64,000 bases of DNA from JAJPHF01 sp035293805. GTDB lineage: Bacteria; Chloroflexota; UBA6077; JAJPHF01. A model generated the notes under the pieces. It did not search any database and was not told where the DNA came from. It saw only the letters and a program-made list of their open reading frames with translations. Position numbers and translations under genes: made by a program. Below, one piece after another: positions 1 to 7,094 of the stretch. The stretch covers positions 1-64,000 of the forward strand of contig DATGMD010000031.1 in NCBI GenBank assembly GCA_035293805.1, given 5' to 3'. Positions within the stretch are counted from its first letter, which is position 1; each line of letters begins with the position of its first letter.

Positions 1-255
1 GTCCAGAATCGTCGCGCGGGCGCAGCTCGCGTCCGCGGGGTCGCCCGGACAGCCATCGCGCGCGATTGGATGCTTCCCGATGTCCCGCGGCCGGTGCGCC
101 GGCTGGTGGCTACAGCGCTCGTCGTGCGGGCAGCCGCACGCACATTGGCGGTCCTCGCCCACGCCCCAGACGGGGAGCACCGGCCAACCGCACCGCTCGG
201 CGTACCAGAGCGCGGCCTGCCCCGTGCTGACGAAGCCGTCACCGTGTTGCGGCAT
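1..255 (-). CDS. Bifunctional DNA primase/polymerase (prim-pol), N-terminal part, runs off the left edge
   Basis: Reading on the minus strand from the ATG at 255-253, 85 codons stay open to base 1, so only the N-terminus is present. The peptide begins MPQHGDGFVSTGQAALWYAE, followed by GWPVLPVWG, a Cys-rich stretch (CACGC, then C) and GKHP. This is the usual opening of the prim-pol (AEP, PF09250-type) domain: a Tyr-Ala helix, a W-P-V-x-P strand, then C..C and GKHP before the catalytic Asp residues, which lie beyond the edge. AGGA lies about nine bases before the start. Such proteins replicate plasmids, phages and integrative elements, which fits the XRE/ImmA genes beside it. The catalytic residues cannot be checked here. 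Confidence 0.72.
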   Translation of the reverse strand, partial: MPQHGDGFVSTGQAALWYAERCGWPVLPVWGVGEDRQCACGCPHDERCSHQPAHRPRDIGKHPIARDGCPGDPADASCARATILD

Positions 256-457
256 GTTCGTTGGTCCTACACAGAGTACAGTCCCCAGAGTTATCCTCAT
301 GATGTTGGTCACCGACACGATGTTCATGGGCTGCCGAATCCAGCATCGCCCGCCAGAGAGCGTCCCATAGGGCAGTTCGCTCCCCGCAGCGCCACTCGCT
401 GCGCACGGTCAGCTCTGCATGCTTGCTCGGTTTCGCGGTGCCCATTCCCTTGCCCAT
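239..457 (-). CDS. Small hypothetical protein upstream of prim-pol
   Basis: Possible 72-residue protein starting at the ATG at 457 (an alternative ATG is at 445) whose stop overlaps the start of the prim-pol gene by about 17 bases. It contains an acidic/aromatic helix (ALWDALWRAML) and a Cys-x-x-Cys pair (CTLCR) near its C-terminus. The overlap suggests translational coupling to the replication gene, and small genes of this kind are common before prim-pol genes in integrative elements. No clear ribosome-binding site precedes either ATG and no family is recognised, so it may not be real. Confidence 0.33.
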   Translation of the reverse strand: MGKGMGTAKPSKHAELTVRSEWRCGERTALWDALWRAMLDSAAHEHRVGDQHHEDNSGDCTLCRTNEHAATR

Positions 458-460
458 ATG

Positions 461-506
461 AAAAGAGGCCCCCGCACCCCCTATCCCAGGGGCGCAGGGG
501 CCTCTT
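461..506 (-). terminator. Intrinsic terminator of the XRE/ImmA operon
   Basis: A long GC-rich hairpin has arms 463-480 (AAGAGGCCCCCGCACCCC on the plus strand) and 487-506, nearly complementary, with a loop of about six bases. On the minus strand the stem ends in TCTTTTC, a short U-tract at 460-465. It lies directly after the small gene 535-705 and separates the repressor operon from the prim-pol operon. Confidence 0.7.
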
Positions 507-534
507 CGCCGGCCCGAGCACAATATTCGGCCCG

Positions 535-705
535 CTAGCGTGTCGTAGCAGTCACCTTGATGTCGAACTTGTCACCGCTACGGAAGATGCGGATAGTAAT
601 CTCACCTTCCGCCTCGGATATGAACGACTGCCTGGCAATGATCTTCGCGCGCACATCGTCAGCCAGCTTCACAACTTGATCAGTTCGCAGTCGGGCCGCC
701 ACCAT
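535..705 (-). CDS. Small hypothetical protein, last gene of the XRE operon
   Basis: A 56-residue protein. The ATG at 705-703 is preferred over the upstream in-frame start near 774 because AGGGAG stands seven bases before it. The first 12 codons overlap the end of the ImmA-like gene in another frame. The sequence has a helical half (RTDQVVKLADDVRAKIIARQ) followed by an extended half (EITIRIFRSGDKFDIKV), resembling a small DNA- or partner-binding fold, but no family is recognised. It ends about 30 bases before the terminator at 461-506, which supports its being the last gene of the transcript. Confidence 0.5.
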   Translation of the reverse strand: MVAARLRTDQVVKLADDVRAKIIARQSFISEAEGEITIRIFRSGDKFDIKVTATTR

Positions 706-1432
706 TCCAACTCCCTGAAAGGCCCCGGTGCCGCGTACAGGCACTGACGGCTGTCGTGCTCGGCCACTTGGCACAGTCCTAAGTAGCCGAAATAGCGCAC
801 AAGGGCAGAGATGTTGACGCCGATATCCTCGCAGACCTCATAGAGCGCATCCCAACCTCGCCATCCCAGGTCACCCCGTGCGGCGGCGAGTCGCTGAAAC
901 CGAAAGAATGCACGTGACCGTACGAGATCTGCGCCCGCGATCGCCATCGCGAGCGCAGCATTCTCAGCCACGAATTCATGGAGTGGAACCGTCCCACGTT
1001 TCACACTGGCAGTTCGGCATACGATCGGCCGCGACTGAGCGAACTCCGCCGGCAGCCCCCTCGGTGTGCGCCACCATCCACACCTGCTCTCCTGAAGTCC
1101 CGAGCGATATGTATGCTCTCATGGCACTTGGATACCAGCGCAACCCCTGTGACGTTCTTCACGCCAGGCATGTCCATAACACGCTTATTGATAGTCACGA
1201 CAACTCTGTTATCGACAATTTCGGCCTGTGCGAATCGATCTAGCGGTAGTACATCCTCAAGCAGACGAGCACCCTGTACATCTTCGATAAGATCATCAAT
1301 TACATCTTTCATTAGAGGACGAGTGTCCAATCCATTTCGCTTCATGAATTCGTCTAGCAACCACCGACGGTGTTGAATACCGATTCGAAAACATTCATCG
1401 CGCGTAGCTCGCGGTGAATGACTCGCGAACAT
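669..1432 (-). pseudogene. ImmA/IrrE-type metallopeptidase split by a frameshift
   Basis: The first part (ATG 1432, directly overlapping the XRE stop as TAATG) runs to 1001 and carries a zinc HExxH motif, HESIH, near residue 104. Straight after HESIHIARD the reading turns into low-complexity Arg/Ser sequence. In the adjacent frame the missing continuation can be read without a stop: LQESRCGWWRTP, then FAQSRPIVCR, then HEFVAENAALAMAIAG (plausible third zinc ligand), then ALYEVCEDIGVNISALVRYF, ending at 669. A one-base loss (or -1 shift) near 1096 would join the two halves. ImmA/IrrE peptidases cleave the neighbouring XRE repressor to induce mobile elements. The downstream half could restart at the GTG at 1004, but alone would lack HExxH. 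Sequencing error, real decay and programmed shifting cannot be told apart here. Confidence 0.6.
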
Positions 1433-1941
1433 TATCGGTCGCTCCCAGACAGTTCTTGCGCAGCATTGGCCGCGAGGAAGGCAATGACGGCCTCCCGCTG
1501 CTCAGGACGCATCCGAGCCATCCTATATAGGACAGCAAATAGCCCGGCCACGTCCTGGTCGGAGAGTCCGAACTGCTGCGCCAATGTCCGACGCAAGTGC
1601 GGATCCATATCGTCGACGAGAGCTTGGCCGAAGCCCGGATCGGCCCCTGTCTCGCCAGCGTTGCGATGAAGTGCCGCAGGACTGTCATCGGCGCGGCGCA
1701 CCAGTCGCTCGAGGATTTCGCGTGGCAGGCAGTCGGCTAGCTCTAGCATCTGCTCCAGATTGCCATCTAGAGCCGCAGCGAGCTTGACAACAGTATCCGG
1801 ATTAGGCAGGGCGCTATCGTTCTCGATTCGAGAGAGGTGGGACACAGAGAGACCGGTCGCGCCGGCGAGGTCTTGAAGCTGCCAGCGCTTCCGTCGCCGC
1901 ATGCGGCGCGCGTATTCACCGAAGGTCAAAGGCGTATCCAC
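1432..1941 (-). CDS. XRE-family transcriptional repressor of a mobile element
   Basis: A 169-residue protein. Residues about 5-65 form an XRE/Cro-CI helix-turn-helix (FGEYARRMRRRKRWQLQDLA, then GLSVSHLSRIEND and VVKLAAALDGNLEQMLEL). The C-terminal half is helical (DPHLRRTLAQQFGLSDQDVAGLFAVLYRMARMRPEQREAVIAF, split here only for description) and resembles the dimerisation part of repressors found with ImmA peptidases. The start is a GTG at 1941 with no good ribosome-binding site; a near-consensus promoter lies so close upstream that the mRNA should start at or within a base or two of the GTG, so it is probably leaderless. The following ImmA-like gene overlaps the stop codon. Expected role: repression of the adjacent replication genes. 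Confidence 0.85.
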   Translation of the reverse strand: MDTPLTFGEYARRMRRRKRWQLQDLAGATGLSVSHLSRIENDSALPNPDTVVKLAAALDGNLEQMLELADCLPREILERLVRRADDSPAALHRNAGETGADPGFGQALVDDMDPHLRRTLAQQFGLSDQDVAGLFAVLYRMARMRPEQREAVIAFLAANAAQELSGSDR

Positions 1942-1947
1942 GCCTTG

Positions 1948-1996
1948 ATTATCTCTCTAGTTGCGCTCCATGTCAATCCTTGCTGGCAGCAGCAAG
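1948..1996 (-). promoter_or_regulatory. Near-consensus sigma-70 promoter with upstream inverted repeat
   Basis: On the minus strand TTGACA (1971-1976) and GATAAT (1948-1953) are separated by exactly 17 bases. Transcription should begin about seven bases beyond the -10, at 1941, the GTG of the XRE gene. Directly upstream of the -35 sits the inverted repeat CTTGCT-GGCAGC-AGCAAG (1979-1996), a possible autoregulatory operator. Promoter quality is far better than elsewhere in this GC-rich window. Confidence 0.7.
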
Positions 1997-2061
1997 ATCA
2001 CTATTCACACGCTGCAACGAGAACGTGATCTCGAACGGAACGCCAGCGACTGCAGGAGTGT

Positions 2062-3225
2062 TTAGCGTCCTGACACTTGCATCGGCATGATAACGTGGAG
2101 ATAGCCGTTCTGGTCACCCACCGGCCGGATCACGCCGGGGCTGGAGGGACCGGTGATCTCCAGGGCGGCCTGCGCGGTGCCGATCGCTTCCAGCGCGTCG
2201 CGCAGGTAGCGCCCGTTGAACGCGATCTGCGCCTCACTGCCCTCGACGCTCGCGTCGACCTCGCCCGCATTGTCCCCTACCTCAGACGAGGTCGCCGTCA
2301 CGTTCAGGCGGCCCGGCACCAGCTCCTCGGGACCGGGCACCACGTCCAGCCGCACGATCATCGAGTTGTCGCGGGCGAACACCGACGCGGCGCGCGTCGC
2401 GCGGAGAAACTCGCTCGTGTTCACGACGGCGCGCGTGTTGTGCTGGCGCGGGAGGATCTTGTGGTAGTCGGGGAACTGGCCCTCGATGAGCCGCGACACG
2501 ATCTCGGCGCGGGCGGCCTGGCGGAACATGACCTGGTTCTTCGTCGGCGTGGCCGCGATCTCGACCTGCTCTTCGCCGTCGGTCAGCACGCGGGCCACCT
2601 CGGTCAGCGTCTTCGCGGGCACGATCATCTGCAGCGGCGTGGAGGGCTGGCCCCCCTCCACGGGCACGTCGGTCAGCTCGGCGCTGCGCACGGCCAGACG
2701 GAAGCCGTCGGCCGCTGCGAGGGTGAGCTGGCCGTCTTTCAGCGTGAACAGCACGCCCGACAACACCGGGCGGCTGTCGTCCGGCGCTGCGGCGAAGACC
2801 ACCGACTGGATGCACTCGCGCAGCATCGCCGCGGGCAGGGCGTAAGGGACGGCGTCGGCCACGCCCGGGATGCGCGGGAAGTCCTCGGCGTCGATGCCTT
2901 TGATGTTCGCCGCGAAGCGCCCACAGGTGAGGTGCATCGTGTGGCCCCGCGTCGTCAGCGCCATGTCGATGCGGTCGTCGGGCAGGGAGGAGACGAAATC
3001 GGCGAGCAGGCGGGCAGGGAGCGTGACGGCGCCCTCGTCGTCGACGTGCGCGCCGACCCAGTAGCTGATCGCCATGTCCAGGTTCGTGGCGGCCAGCTTG
3101 AGCTGCCCGCGATCCGTCGCCAGCAGCACGTTGCCGAGGACGGGCAGCGTGCTCTTCGACGGCACCACTCGGCCGACGACGTTCAGCCCTTCTAACAGAT
3201 TGCTCTTCAAGCAGGAGAGCTTCAC
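2062..3225 (-). CDS. dnaN: DNA polymerase III subunit beta (sliding clamp)
   Basis: A 387-residue protein with the three-domain clamp architecture throughout: N-terminal MKLSCLKSNLLEGLNVVGRV, then PVLGNVLL, the domain-2 signature RPVLSGVLFTLKDGQLTLAAADGFRLA (written here in parts: RPVLSGVLF, LAAADGFRLA), FPDY, and the C-terminal HVIMPMQ expected of a clamp. Length is normal for the family. The start is a GTG at 3225 preceded by GGAGGAGG. It encircles DNA and tethers Pol III and repair polymerases. No dnaA or recF is adjacent, so this is not the standard oriC cluster. It sits immediately downstream of a mobile-element edge, but its composition matches the rest of the window. Confidence 0.97.
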   Translation of the reverse strand: MKLSCLKSNLLEGLNVVGRVVPSKSTLPVLGNVLLATDRGQLKLAATNLDMAISYWVGAHVDDEGAVTLPARLLADFVSSLPDDRIDMALTTRGHTMHLTCGRFAANIKGIDAEDFPRIPGVADAVPYALPAAMLRECIQSVVFAAAPDDSRPVLSGVLFTLKDGQLTLAAADGFRLAVRSAELTDVPVEGGQPSTPLQMIVPAKTLTEVARVLTDGEEQVEIAATPTKNQVMFRQAARAEIVSRLIEGQFPDYHKILPRQHNTRAVVNTSEFLRATRAASVFARDNSMIVRLDVVPGPEELVPGRLNVTATSSEVGDNAGEVDASVEGSEAQIAFNGRYLRDALEAIGTAQAALEITGPSSPGVIRPVGDQNGYLHVIMPMQVSGR

Positions 3226-3529
3226 GACCGCCTCCTCCGCATCGCCCGCGTAACGTCGCTCGCCTTGGCGCGGCCCACTCCGCCGACCGCCCGCGGCCGC
3301 TCGGGCCCGGTCGCGCCTGGCTTGGAGTCAGTATAGCAGCGGCCCGGAGTCGATACGAACGTTCTCCTCGGTCACAACGGAGTAACGGCCAACGCCCCAG
3401 CGCGGGCCACGGCCAAGGCACATCCCAGCAGGTGCTCGTAAAGAGGACCGGCGGGCCTGCCGGCAACCCCAGCCAGGGCACCGGGGCTGGCTGCTCATCG
3501 CGGACGGCGCGCCCTTTGGCGTCCTATGA
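3226..3529. promoter_or_regulatory. Intergenic region with the likely dnaN promoter
   Basis: No gene is seen. On the minus strand TATACT (3330-3335) is a 5/6 match to a -10 box, with a weak TTCGTA at 3354-3359 (18-base spacing) as a possible -35; this would give a leader of about 100 bases before dnaN. The rest, 3360-3529, shows no convincing signal. Confidence 0.4.
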
Positions 3530-4642
3530 CTAGCGCGAAAATACGTTGACGTCACGGTAGGCCGCCTGGCTACGTTCGCCCGGGGGCGCGCCGGCTCCCA
3601 GCAGGATCCCGCCCCACGAACTCCGCTCATCTCGGGCGTCCAAGACCTGCTCGCCATTCACGAGCACGCGCAACAGCGAGCCATCTGCAATCACTTCTAC
3701 GCGGTTATAGGCGGACCCCGGGTGCATCTCGGCCTGTGCTTCGGCGATGTGAATATAGCTGGTCCGCCCTTCCTGATTGAAGATGTAGTTAAGGCTCACG
3801 TTCCCGAGCACGGGGTCCAGATTCACTGTATAGCAATCGTTCGTCTTGGCAGAGGCCTGAGAGATATTGCAGCGCACGGCGATCGACACTACGCGCGTCG
3901 GCGCCGGCTCAACGACTCGCCCCTCTACCGCCAGGGCAAAGTCCTTGTACACCGTCCGATCGGTATCGCCCACGCCGCAAAGATCCCGCGGGTCCGTCGA
4001 CAGCTTCTGAATATGATAGGCTCCCTCCTGATACTGGCCGATGCACTGTCCCGGAACCTCTCCCTCAGGCCAGCTCGGATTGGTGCCGTCGAGCGCCTCG
4101 TGGAACAACAGGCTGCCAGCAGGTTGGGGACAGGGCCGGACCGTCACGTTCGTGGCCGCCGCCCCAAAGTCTGCGGACTCCCGGCGCCAACCGAAGGCGG
4201 TGACGTTGTAATTGCCGGCCGGGAAGGTGCACGTTTCCCAGCCGAGAGTGAATCCTGTCGGAAGATAGCGCTCGTCGCCTAGCAGAGTGGCGATGTCGTC
4301 CCGCCGCCATCCATACTGGGCAAACCCCAGGGGGTTACCCTCGCCTCCCCCCAGCCAGACCTGGAGATTACCCGGATCAATGCCCGGGCCATCGGCTCGA
4401 AGGTCGGCCGCCCAGCCCCGAATCGTTGTCCGCCCACTCACCGGCACCGCCGCTTGCGGCTCCTCGATAGCGATTGCCACGTCGCTCCCTTGGTCACGAG
4501 CGGCGGCGACGGCGGCCTCCACGGCGGTTGCCGCCTCGGTTTGAGCCATAAGGGGCGACTGGGCAAGAGGAATCGACAGACCTATGGTGAGGACTACCAG
4601 CATACCCCGGACGGCGATAGAGCTAGGTCGAACGTTCGCCAT
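3530..4642 (-). CDS. Secreted protein with a concanavalin-like/DUF1080-type C-terminal domain
   Basis: A 370-residue protein with an N-terminal signal peptide (MLVVLTIGLSIPLAQSPLMA, cleavage probably after about residue 33). Residues about 60-170 look like a cell-surface beta-sandwich of the Chloroflexota type: PVSGRTTIRGWAADL, QVWLGGGEGNPLGFAQYGWRR, LGWETCTFPAGNYNVTAFGWR. Residues about 175-370 resemble a glucanase-like jelly roll (LLFHEALDG, then NRVEVIADGSLLRVLVNGEQVLDARD, then GGILLGAG), the fold in 3-keto-disaccharide hydrolase/LamG-like proteins. No catalytic residues are obvious, so an enzymatic role is not claimed. It is transcribed alone towards dnaN. Confidence 0.75.
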   Translation of the reverse strand: MANVRPSSIAVRGMLVVLTIGLSIPLAQSPLMAQTEAATAVEAAVAAARDQGSDVAIAIEEPQAAVPVSGRTTIRGWAADLRADGPGIDPGNLQVWLGGGEGNPLGFAQYGWRRDDIATLLGDERYLPTGFTLGWETCTFPAGNYNVTAFGWRRESADFGAAATNVTVRPCPQPAGSLLFHEALDGTNPSWPEGEVPGQCIGQYQEGAYHIQKLSTDPRDLCGVGDTDRTVYKDFALAVEGRVVEPAPTRVVSIAVRCNISQASAKTNDCYTVNLDPVLGNVSLNYIFNQEGRTSYIHIAEAQAEMHPGSAYNRVEVIADGSLLRVLVNGEQVLDARDERSSWGGILLGAGAPPGERSQAAYRDVNVFSR

Positions 4643-4790
4643 GGCAGCCTCCTCTCCGCGCCGAGCTGCAGTTCAGCCAGGGACGGGCGCTAGCGGCACC
4701 AGCGTCTCAGGCATGCGGCTGTTGTAGCTTGTCCCCCCCAGCATGGCAAGTGGTCCACGACGGCTTGACGCTTGGCGCGCGAGACGCGCG

Positions 4791-4828
4791 GAGGGGCGGC
4801 GACGCCGGTCGGCGTCGCCGCCCCTCCT
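4791..4828 (-). terminator. Strong hairpin after the bicupin gene
   Basis: Perfect 17-bp arms GGAGGGGCGGCGACGCC (4791-4807) and its complement (4812-4828) with loop GGTC. It starts 38 bases beyond the stop of the minus-strand bicupin gene. There is no U-tract, so termination may need a factor or the stem may only protect the 3' end. The rest of 4643-4866 shows no gene. Confidence 0.5.
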
Positions 4829-4866
4829 GCTCCAATACGGGGTCGCGGCCCTCGTGCGAAGAGGCG

Positions 4867-5952
4867 CTAGGCCCGCACGGGGACGGGCGGCATGCGGCTC
4901 TCCGCGCCGGTCTTGCGTAGCTCGGCCTCGAAGATCTCGCGGATGCGCGGGTCCTCGTCCTCGTACTCGATCTGCCGGCCGCCCTCCTTCACGCTGACGT
5001 CCATGCCCATGAACGTGGCCCGCTTGTCAGCCGTGAAGGGGTAGCGCAGGCCACCGTAGGCCACCGCCAGGTAGCGCGAGGGTTGCGGGCTCTTGTTGAA
5101 GTGCTGGTGGAACTGGCGGTCGGCGGGCGCGTAGACCGCGCCGTGCTGCCAGTCGAAGCGGTCGAAGTCCCGGTCGCCCTCGTACCAGAAGAGGCTATAG
5201 CCCTCGCCGGTCACCGGGAAGATGTGGAAGTCGGCCGTGTGGCGGTGAGCCTTCTTGTAGGTGCCCACGGGCATCTCGGAGACGTGCGCGTGCATCGTGC
5301 CGTCGGCCAGCACGAACATCATGTTCGAGCCGCCCGCGCCCCGCTCCTTCCACTCGTGCAGCTTGAAGGTGCGCAGGTCGGGCACGAAATTCGTCTCCCA
5401 CATGTGGCGGCCGGGCCGCATGGGGATGAACTCCCCCTCGCCCCGGAAGTACCGCTCGTCGCCGATGCGCTCCTGGAAGGCCCACGGGTTCTCGAAGATG
5501 AACGGCTCGTTGTGGAAGGCGTTGAGCATCATCGGCAGGTTGGTGGTGCTGGCGAAGCGAGCCGGCTTCTGCCCCTGGCCGTTGAAGTGCTGGTAGCGCG
5601 TGTTGAGCGGGATGGCGATCAGGCTGCCCGTGCCCCACTCGAAGTGGTGACGATGGCCGTCGGGCGACTCGACCACCGTGCTGCCGCGCCCGTCCAGCAC
5701 GTAGATGACTTCCTCGAAGAGGTGCCGCTGCGGCTCGGTGTGGCCCCCCCCCGGAATCTCACACACGTAGACGTTGAGGAAGTCGCCGCGGCCCACGCAG
5801 TGCACGAACGCGCCCCGCGCGCCCATGCGAGCCCACGGCTGGGTCTCGACCGCGAGCAGATTCACGCCGAATCCTTCGACGATGGGGATATTCTCGCGCG
5901 CCGCCCACTCTAGGTAGGGGTCGGTGAGGAATTTCGGCTGCTGTGCCGCCAT
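4867..5952 (-). CDS. Bicupin domain protein (gentisate dioxygenase-like fold)
   Basis: A 361-residue protein. The ATG at 5952 is chosen because GGAGG stands eight bases upstream; a longer form from 6000 would add 16 residues with no site. Two cupin barrels are visible. Cupin 1 has GGGHTEPQRHLFEEVIYVLDG, i.e. G(X)nHxxxxHxxxE...G (about residues 85-110). Cupin 2 has GTYKKAHRHTADFHIFPVTG (about 245-265) and later QFHQHFN. The His/Glu spacing is compatible with a bound Fe or Mn. Family members include ring-cleaving dioxygenases, but the substrate cannot be read from sequence. It faces a divergent NlpC/P60-amidohydrolase pair, and PF04909 amidohydrolases often share pathways with such bicupins, which suggests a role in aromatic or amide catabolism. 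Confidence 0.8.
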   Translation of the reverse strand: MAAQQPKFLTDPYLEWAARENIPIVEGFGVNLLAVETQPWARMGARGAFVHCVGRGDFLNVYVCEIPGGGHTEPQRHLFEEVIYVLDGRGSTVVESPDGHRHHFEWGTGSLIAIPLNTRYQHFNGQGQKPARFASTTNLPMMLNAFHNEPFIFENPWAFQERIGDERYFRGEGEFIPMRPGRHMWETNFVPDLRTFKLHEWKERGAGGSNMMFVLADGTMHAHVSEMPVGTYKKAHRHTADFHIFPVTGEGYSLFWYEGDRDFDRFDWQHGAVYAPADRQFHQHFNKSPQPSRYLAVAYGGLRYPFTADKRATFMGMDVSVKEGGRQIEYEDEDPRIREIFEAELRKTGAESRMPPVPVRA

Positions 5953-6276
5953 GTATCGCGCCTCCTCGCGTGATGTGTGCCGCGCGCCCCGCGGCGCCAC
6001 GCGGCCGACGGGGCGGGCGCCCCGTACTCGTTGCGGTCGAGCAGTAGCCCCAGGGCGGGACTCTACCTAATAGAGTACCACCCCCTGCCCACACCCTACC
6101 AATCGCCGCCGCCCGACCGGTCACGGCCACCGCTAGCGCCGCCCGCCACGCGCGGCATACACTCCCGACAAGCGCTCGCGCCGTGCGACGGTGGCGCCGA
6201 GCGTGCGCCCCCCGTGCCGCAGGGACACCATTGCGCCGGCCCGGCCGACGCGGCCGCCCGGGCCAGGGAACCGAGT
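5953..6276. other. Divergent intergenic region with a 17-bp inverted repeat
   Basis: This lies between the bicupin gene (minus) and the NlpC/P60 gene (plus). It holds the perfect inverted repeat ACTCTA-CCTAA-TAGAGT (6060-6076), an operator-like site about 110 bases from the bicupin start. No gene and no consensus promoter was seen. Confidence 0.4.
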
Positions 6277-7050
6277 GTGACCAGAAGCAAGCGCTTACAG
6301 GCCGGATGGCGGCGGGCGCTGGCGCTCGCGGCCCTCGTGGCCCTCGCCGCCACGACGCATCCCGCTGGCGCGGCGCCAGCGCCGCAAGAGCAGTGCGGGC
6401 CGGCCTCGCTGGCCGCCGACTGGCCCCAGCGCGACCTGCTGCCGCAAGCGCTCCTGCCGGTCGCACGCTGGTATCAGCGCGCCTGGAACAGCGGCTGGGG
6501 CCCGCTCGCGGCCACCTATCCGCCCACAGTGCCGCCCGGCGGCTGCGACCCTGTCGCCTGGGAGAGGGCGCGCGTGGTCGCTGTGGCGCGGCGCTATCTC
6601 GGGCTGGCCTATCGCCACCACCACGTCCCCGCCTGGGATCCACCGGCGGCGCTCGTCGGGCCGGCCGGGGCCGGCCCGGGGCTCGACTGCTCGAACTTCA
6701 CTTCCTGGGTGTACAACTACGCGCTGGGTATTCGCTTCACGAGCAACGTTCAGCAGCAGGCGGACGGCCCACTGGCACCGGGCCGCGTGCTGGCGCCCGA
6801 CGAGCCGTTCGCGCCGGGCGACCTGCTCTTCATCCTGCCCGAGGACCGCGCGGAGGTCTCGCATGTCGTCATCTACCTGGACGACAATACCGTCATCGAC
6901 AGCCACGGCGCTTACGGGGGCGTGACCGAGCACCCGCGCGGCGGCTGGTACCTGACGCATTTCAGCCACGCGCGCCGCATCGTGGAGCAGGGCAATACTA
7001 TCGTCGGCGCGGAGTTGGACGAGCAGCCCGGGAAGATCCCCGCGGGCTGA
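6277..7050 (+). CDS. Secreted NlpC/P60 family cell-wall hydrolase
   Basis: A 257-residue protein starting at GTG 6277 (AGGGA about seven bases upstream), followed at once by a Sec signal peptide (WRRALALAALVALAATTHPAGA). The NlpC/P60 core begins near residue 105: RRYLGLAYRHHH, then GLDCSNFTSWVYNYALG with the catalytic Cys at about residue 138, FAPGDLLFIL, and SHVVIYLDDN with the catalytic His at about 196, then IDSHG as a third polar position. Such enzymes cut peptide bonds in peptidoglycan stems. The spacer between the domain start and the Cys holds an extra PAWDPPAALVGPAGAGPG segment. It is followed 44 bases later by an amidohydrolase, with no obvious functional link. Confidence 0.85.
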   Translation: MTRSKRLQAGWRRALALAALVALAATTHPAGAAPAPQEQCGPASLAADWPQRDLLPQALLPVARWYQRAWNSGWGPLAATYPPTVPPGGCDPVAWERARVVAVARRYLGLAYRHHHVPAWDPPAALVGPAGAGPGLDCSNFTSWVYNYALGIRFTSNVQQQADGPLAPGRVLAPDEPFAPGDLLFILPEDRAEVSHVVIYLDDNTVIDSHGAYGGVTEHPRGGWYLTHFSHARRIVEQGNTIVGAELDEQPGKIPAG

Positions 7051-7094
7051 GGCGACGAGTGACCGCCCGGCGGGCGGGAGGGAGGAAGGCCATC

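Noticed and set aside
70..747. 225-codon plus-strand frame at the left end
   Set aside because: No motif or ribosome-binding site; the minus strand in this region has prim-pol, a terminator and small ORFs that make sense together.
2282..3481. 399-codon frame overlapping dnaN on the same strand
   Set aside because: Arg/Ala/Pro-rich and out of frame with the unmistakable dnaN product.
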